Shown: positions 33,440-38,368 of the stretch, piece by piece
How positions within the stretch are numbered: position 1 is the first letter of the stretch
Layout of the letters: every line of letters starts with the position of its first letter
DNA from: Pelargonium cotyledonis
Taxonomy: Eukaryota; Streptophyta; Magnoliopsida; Geraniales; Geraniaceae
Reading direction: 5' to 3'
NCBI GenBank assembly: GCA_036897625.1
Contig: JAYMTA010000132.1
Span: forward strand, 1 to 38,368
Length of the DNA stretch: 38,368 nucleotides
Program-made: the position numbers and the translations under genes
Notes under the pieces: model-generated
Told to the model about the DNA's origin: nothing
Database searches by the model: none
Seen by the model: only the letters and a program-made list of their open reading frames with translations

Positions 33440-33900
33440 CGTACAATTTTATGAAGAATCAATGTGATATGGCATGAACACAATTTGAAAATAATGTGCG
33501 TGATTTGACTCTACAAATTTCGACCGAATCTTGTGCTGGGTTGATGGCGTGTCCGTCTTCTGACTCTTCCACGTGGCAGTCCGGTGACGCGGCAAGTGTT
33601 GGACTTGAGATCTTTTTGGTGAGAGGACCCGGGTATGGATCTTCGTGTTGAAGTCTTGTGATCTTATGTCCGGATCTCGTGGTTTTATGATTTGAGTTTT
33701 GAAGTCTTGTGATCTAGATCTCGTGGCCTTGTGATTTGGTTGTCGTGGTCTCGTGGACTTGTTATCCTGCAAACACGAACGCATCATTACGCGGAATCCC
33801 GGAAATGTGTCCGGGAGACCGTCTCCGGCATGAGAATCAGGATCTCAACGCAAGCTGGTATTGTAACTTTGAAGATTTGAAGAACGTTTGAAGATCCACG
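33440..33900. repeat. Unclassified repetitive, GC-richer block
   Basis: An imperfect tandem repeat of about 60 bp is visible at about 33643-33760, with GTTTTGAAGTCTTGTGATCT-type units that also carry GATCTCGTGG. A GC-rich segment with a TCCCGGA...TCCGGGA hairpin follows (about 33793-33815). The style suggests an LTR or non-autonomous element fragment. No ends were found, and the minus-strand ORF at 33449-33787 is an artefact of the repeats. Confidence 0.4.
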
Positions 33901-34039
33901 AAGAACAGTTGAGAGGTTTTCGTGCTTTTCAAATTCAAGAGTATAATGAAATGTCTTTTACCTTTTGGTGGGAATTCGTTTTTATAGGTTCCAACTCACC
34001 TGACGATGCGGCGGCGTCTGATTGGTTGGGTGTTCGTGG

Positions 34040-34155
34040 TGGGTCCCTCTCAAAAAATGGAATAATTTTTTTTACTTTATTTGTGCATAAAGGATTTAAA
34101 CCTTTAGGTTTGAGGTGAGTCCCTTCTTACCACTTGAGCTATTGCTTGTTTGTAT
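34040..34155 (-). mobile_element. Short tRNA-derived SINE
   Basis: On the minus strand an A box (TAGCTCAAGTGGTAAGA) is followed by a B box (GGTTTAAATCC) at normal tRNA spacing, then about 20 bases and an A-rich end (AAAGTAAAAAAAATTATTCC). The body is much shorter than usual, and no target duplication was confirmed. Confidence 0.6.
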
Positions 34156-34589
34156 CTATTTATCTCCTCTTTTTTTTTATAGTAAAGAGTGATCTTAGTT
34201 TATTGACCTAATATATGTTTCACAACTCTGACCCGACCCGAGACTAAATTAATTCTTTAAATTGAAATTGATCTCGTCCACACATGAGGATTTGACTTGG
34301 TAAGTCATGTGTCACTTTCCCATTGGTCGCTTTTACTTTTGATCTTTCGTGTACAATCAGTATTTAATTTTACTAATTTTCTGAAATTCACAAAAGTTTA
34401 ATTATTTTGTTTATCATAAAAGTTTAATTATTTGTATTGAGACAATATGTTATTGTAAAAATTAATTATACCTTTGAATTTGTACTTTACCTTTTTATAT
34501 AAATGTTTTAAAGCTGACATAATGTTAAATAATTTTGGCTTGTTCAGTGTGGAAATCGTGCTACTTCCACTTTTGTTTTATGAAATTGT

Positions 34590-34700
34590 TTCTATTTGAT
34601 CACCCCGTTAGCACAAATAAAAATCGAACCTCATGTAATGTTCTTGTTTGATCATCCACCTTAACCAGTGGTATATGATGAAACTCTCTTATAACATCTG
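34590..34700 (-). mobile_element. Degenerate SINE-like fragment
   Basis: On the minus strand a box-A-like CCACTGGTTAAGGTGGA precedes a partial B box, AGGTTCGATTTTTA. Both boxes are weakened and no tail is clear. This is a tentative call. Confidence 0.35.
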
Positions 34701-35860
34701 ATTTTAATGTTTTGATATGAATTACCTCTCCTTGGGTTGCTAGCAATGCGGCGAAAACCTTATTCAATATTTTGGGATAATCTCTTTACCCTTGGTGAGA
34801 ACATTGGTAAAGTATATATGTCGCACAATCGAAGTTCTCATTCCCGCCATGTTGGACCCATTGTCTTTTCAAAAACGTGTCATGAGTTTTGTTAAGTCAG
34901 AAAGAAATTAAATTACTTCAAATATATATATCACTGACAAATGATCAATCAATTGATGATCATCTAATTTTATAACACAACGTTGCACAAATCACGAGCT
35001 TAATTAAAATGGTACATATTTAATAATCTCATGAAGTTCAAGAGTGTGTTTTGCAATAAACTTTCAATATTTGAATATTAAGGATTTCATTAGAATTGTT
35101 ATTTTATGTAGACAAATGAAGTTATCTTTTATTTATATTGTAACATTTACAAAACTAATGACTAAAATCTAATGTACACTATTAAAATCTACGACTATAA
35201 TTGTTTCTCTAGAATATTTTATCAATTTTAAGTAGTTATAAATTATTCCATACTAATCTAGATACCTCTTCACATGGTTGAACTTGAAATCGAATGTAAG
35301 CTCCCAAAGTCCTTAGAAACTTCCACAAAATGTAGGAAATATCTTTGGGTTGAGTCTTGTAATGGTTTAAGTTTTGACTTACATAAATTTGAGCTCTTAT
35401 TATTGTTATATATTTTGCACATAACATTCACATGTCCAAATCTTGTACTTTCCCGGAGTATCCATAACCTTACAAATAATCTTTTGTCCGTGTGTAATGT
35501 ATTTTTGTCGTTTAGAGAGAATTGTCGTGTCACATACATTTGGTTTGTGACATTAGGCTCTCATCTTAATTCGAGTCGAAAAAAGTGTTGCGCTTATTAC
35601 ACAATGTAGTGCTAAAATTGTGGGATTGGGTGGGAAAGGGCTAAAATACTAATCTAAGTCGGAAAAAATTGCGGGTTAAACTGCAGATAAAAGAACCAAC
35701 TCAGTTCCTCAACTTTTCGTATATGGACTAACTTTGTATCTTAATGTTTTTAAATCTAAAATAGCAATGAACTTACAAATGTATATCTACAATGATTATT
35801 ATTGCCATTAGTTTTTAATAAAATTTGTGTTAAGTGGTTTGACATAGAATTTTAAATATA
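34700..35860. other. AT-rich spacer between the duplication units
   Basis: No gene, RNA or clear element was seen. Overlapping short ORFs on both strands near 35236-35609 are mirror images of one another in an AT-rich stretch and have no domain. Confidence 0.4.
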
Positions 35861-36174
35861 TTAAATAATTGATTTCATTTTATAATTTTGCAAATGTAAC
35901 GGTTCGACTATGTTAAACAACTGACGTGATCAACATATTACTCGCCATGTCACCAAATTATTGTATTGTACTAGTGATTGTTTAGTTTGCACAATCTCTG
36001 ATTATTTGTGTTGATTTAATAGCTTCCTATTACGCTTTACTCAAATGTTCACACTGAATTGTAATCAACTTTTCATAAGGCTTACAGTTGTTTATTATTA
36101 ACTTTCTTGTTTGTAGACATGTGTCGTATGCATGTGCTTTATATTCGTTTGTTTTTCGTTTTGATCGACAATAG

Positions 36175-37130
36175 GTACTTTTATTTTAGTAAAATGAATT
36201 ATAAAAACAAGTATAAAGAGGCTCAAGACATGTGAAAATAGAAAGAAGTAATATGCTCAAATTGAAAATATTAAAAATATTAATGGTAAGAGAGAGTGTG
36301 TGAGACCCAAGACAGATCATTGAAGTTTGTGAGCACGTACTATTAAATGACTTTGAAACAAAAATCAATGGTTGAGAATTCATTGAATGTGGGATTGGTG
36401 ATTGCGAGATGCTACATTGGGAAGTGGATAGGCTTTGTGGGAAAGAGCGCACACACGTGATCATACTGACGGCGAGAGAAACTGCACTTGGACGAATGAT
36501 TATCCGATGGGAATAATATCGGAGAGACGCTGAAAAACTGGTGGTTTGATGAATATGAAACTCCGGCGACGATGGAGAGCTCCAGCTGTGGAGTGGAGCC
36601 TGAAGAGGCGGAGTAACGTGATGTTCCAGCGAAAATGAGATCGATAGCGGCGGACATGTCGTGGAGATAATTCCTTGAAAAGTTGGGACCACAACCCAAC
36701 TTGGTGAGGCCGGGATCAACGATTTCGGCAGCGAAGCTTTCAGTGGTCAGAGATCGGAGACGCCTGATACTACACTGAGAGGCGGAGTAGCTGTGAGAAT
36801 CATTGAGAGCAGACGAGCGGTGAACAGATCTGGCAGTGATGGAGGTGACTCCAGCAGATCTAACGATTCTAGTGGTTCCGATGACGACATCTGAGCGGAA
36901 ATAGTGAGGCCATTGCTTTAAATATGGTTGTGACGACGAGTGAAAGCGTGCAAGTACTGCTCCGACCAGCCTGTTTGTGCGAATCTGGTAACGACAAACG
37001 ACAAACGACAAACGACAAACGACAAGGGCGAGCTGTGGAGCAGGTTTGGCAGAGGGGCGTAGCTGGGTTGCTCTCCGGCAGCGAGCTCCATCGATTCCGA
37101 TGGCTGCAGCTGGGCGAAACCATCGTGAGT
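36175..37130. mobile_element. GC-rich insertion in duplication copy 2, origin unknown
   Basis: Copy 1 lacks this segment: the match breaks at about 36175 and resumes at about 37140. The 36400-37110 part is much richer in GC than its flanks. It has long overlapping minus-strand ORFs (199 codons at 37011-36412, 177 codons at 36719-36186) with no recognised domain. A heptamer, ACGACAA, is repeated five times at 36991-37025. The composition resembles captured gene sequence in a Pack-MULE or Helitron, but no terminal repeats or target duplication were found. It could also be sequence deleted from copy 1. Confidence 0.5.
36991..37025. repeat. Heptanucleotide tandem repeat (ACGACAA)5
   Basis: Five perfect tandem copies of a 7-bp unit. 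Because 7 is not a multiple of 3, it shifts the reading frame between units, which explains the repeated FVVCRLS-type peptides seen in all minus-strand frames. Confidence 0.95.
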
Positions 37131-37693
37131 GAGCACATTTAATAATCTTGTTGTAGACCTAAAATAAAACCTAACATGATTCAAAAACACTGATACGTTT
37201 GACATGACCAAACACGTTGAGTATGTCATGTGTATTGCAATACAACTAATTAATAGTTTGCTTTAGAGGCCCATTACAAATGCAACACAATTATAAGATG
37301 CGACCCCAAATTGCTAACTCTACATGAGGCCAAAAACAAAAGCCTCTTCATTAGGGCCGACAAATTCAGGTTTTGGGAGACCAAATGGTTGAGTTTCAGT
37401 ATTCAACATGAAATGTGCAGGCTGATATAGTCTTTATGTAGATGATAAAGCAGCTGAGAAAACTCAAAGAATGATCCCAAAAACTATCATGGAGCAGTCT
37501 GCATCAATATCAATTTTGCTCACATATGATACTTCAAATTACTGTCTACAACTAAACTGACACCAAAACCTTCTTAAACTCAACATGCCAAAAACAAGAG
37601 AATGCAGAAAATGTATTCAGCCTTAAAAACAAACTTTTAAGATTAGATCTGGTACAAGCTCAAAACCTCTATGTAACCAAATATACCAAACTC

Positions 37694-38368
<675 letters not shown>

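Overview
The window is nuclear DNA from a flowering plant, most likely a eudicot. The genes have GT-AG introns, short exons in long AT-rich introns, and plant-type protein families, and they lie among plant retrotransposons, MITEs, a MULE and tRNA-derived SINEs. I cannot name the species. Five genes are supported, and none of them forms a recognised new multi-gene system.

Layout, left to right. (1) 7-225: a small foldback element. (2) 1843-13224 (+): a six-exon gene for a methyl-CpG-binding-domain protein (MBD13-like, 662 aa, two MBD modules). Its introns 1 and 4 (5.3 and 3.4 kb) are loaded with TRIM elements, a Stowaway MITE and a decayed Ty1/copia remnant. Intron 5 holds a decayed plastid-type tRNA-Arg(UCU). 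(3) 14260-15815: a non-autonomous MULE with a perfect 9-bp target-site duplication. It ends 172 bp before the start codon of (4) CTF8 (15988-18243, +, 3 exons, 127 aa), the small subunit of the CTF18 clamp-loader complex. (5) 19752-21735 (+): a two-exon pectin methylesterase with a PMEI-like pro-region, two RRLL processing sites and all catalytic residues. (6) 22126-28378 (-): LINE (L1-type) territory. It has EN fragments, a tRNA-derived SINE, and one long degenerate LINE with ORF1, EN, RT and a C-terminal zinc-finger region. A second SINE, with a 15-bp imperfect target duplication, interrupts the RT. (7) 28380-28860: MULE-type terminal sequence.

(8) From about 28860 to the window end there is a tandem duplication with a period of about 7 kb, carrying RPL7 (60S ribosomal protein uL30). 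Copy 1 is complete (30491-32429, -, 244 aa, plus a 5'UTR exon near 33015-33070). Copy 2 enters at 37694 and runs off the window edge. The two copies differ by insertions: a PIF/Harbinger-like element in copy 1 (29046-29785), about 0.95 kb of GC-rich sequence in copy 2 (about 36175-37130), and an extra LTR-like unit in the last intron of copy 1. Each copy therefore serves as the empty site for the other.

The genes are unrelated housekeeping or cell-wall functions (chromatin reading, sister-chromatid cohesion, wall modification, translation) and show no operon-like logic. The main interest is how transposable elements have shaped introns, a promoter and a ribosomal-protein duplication.
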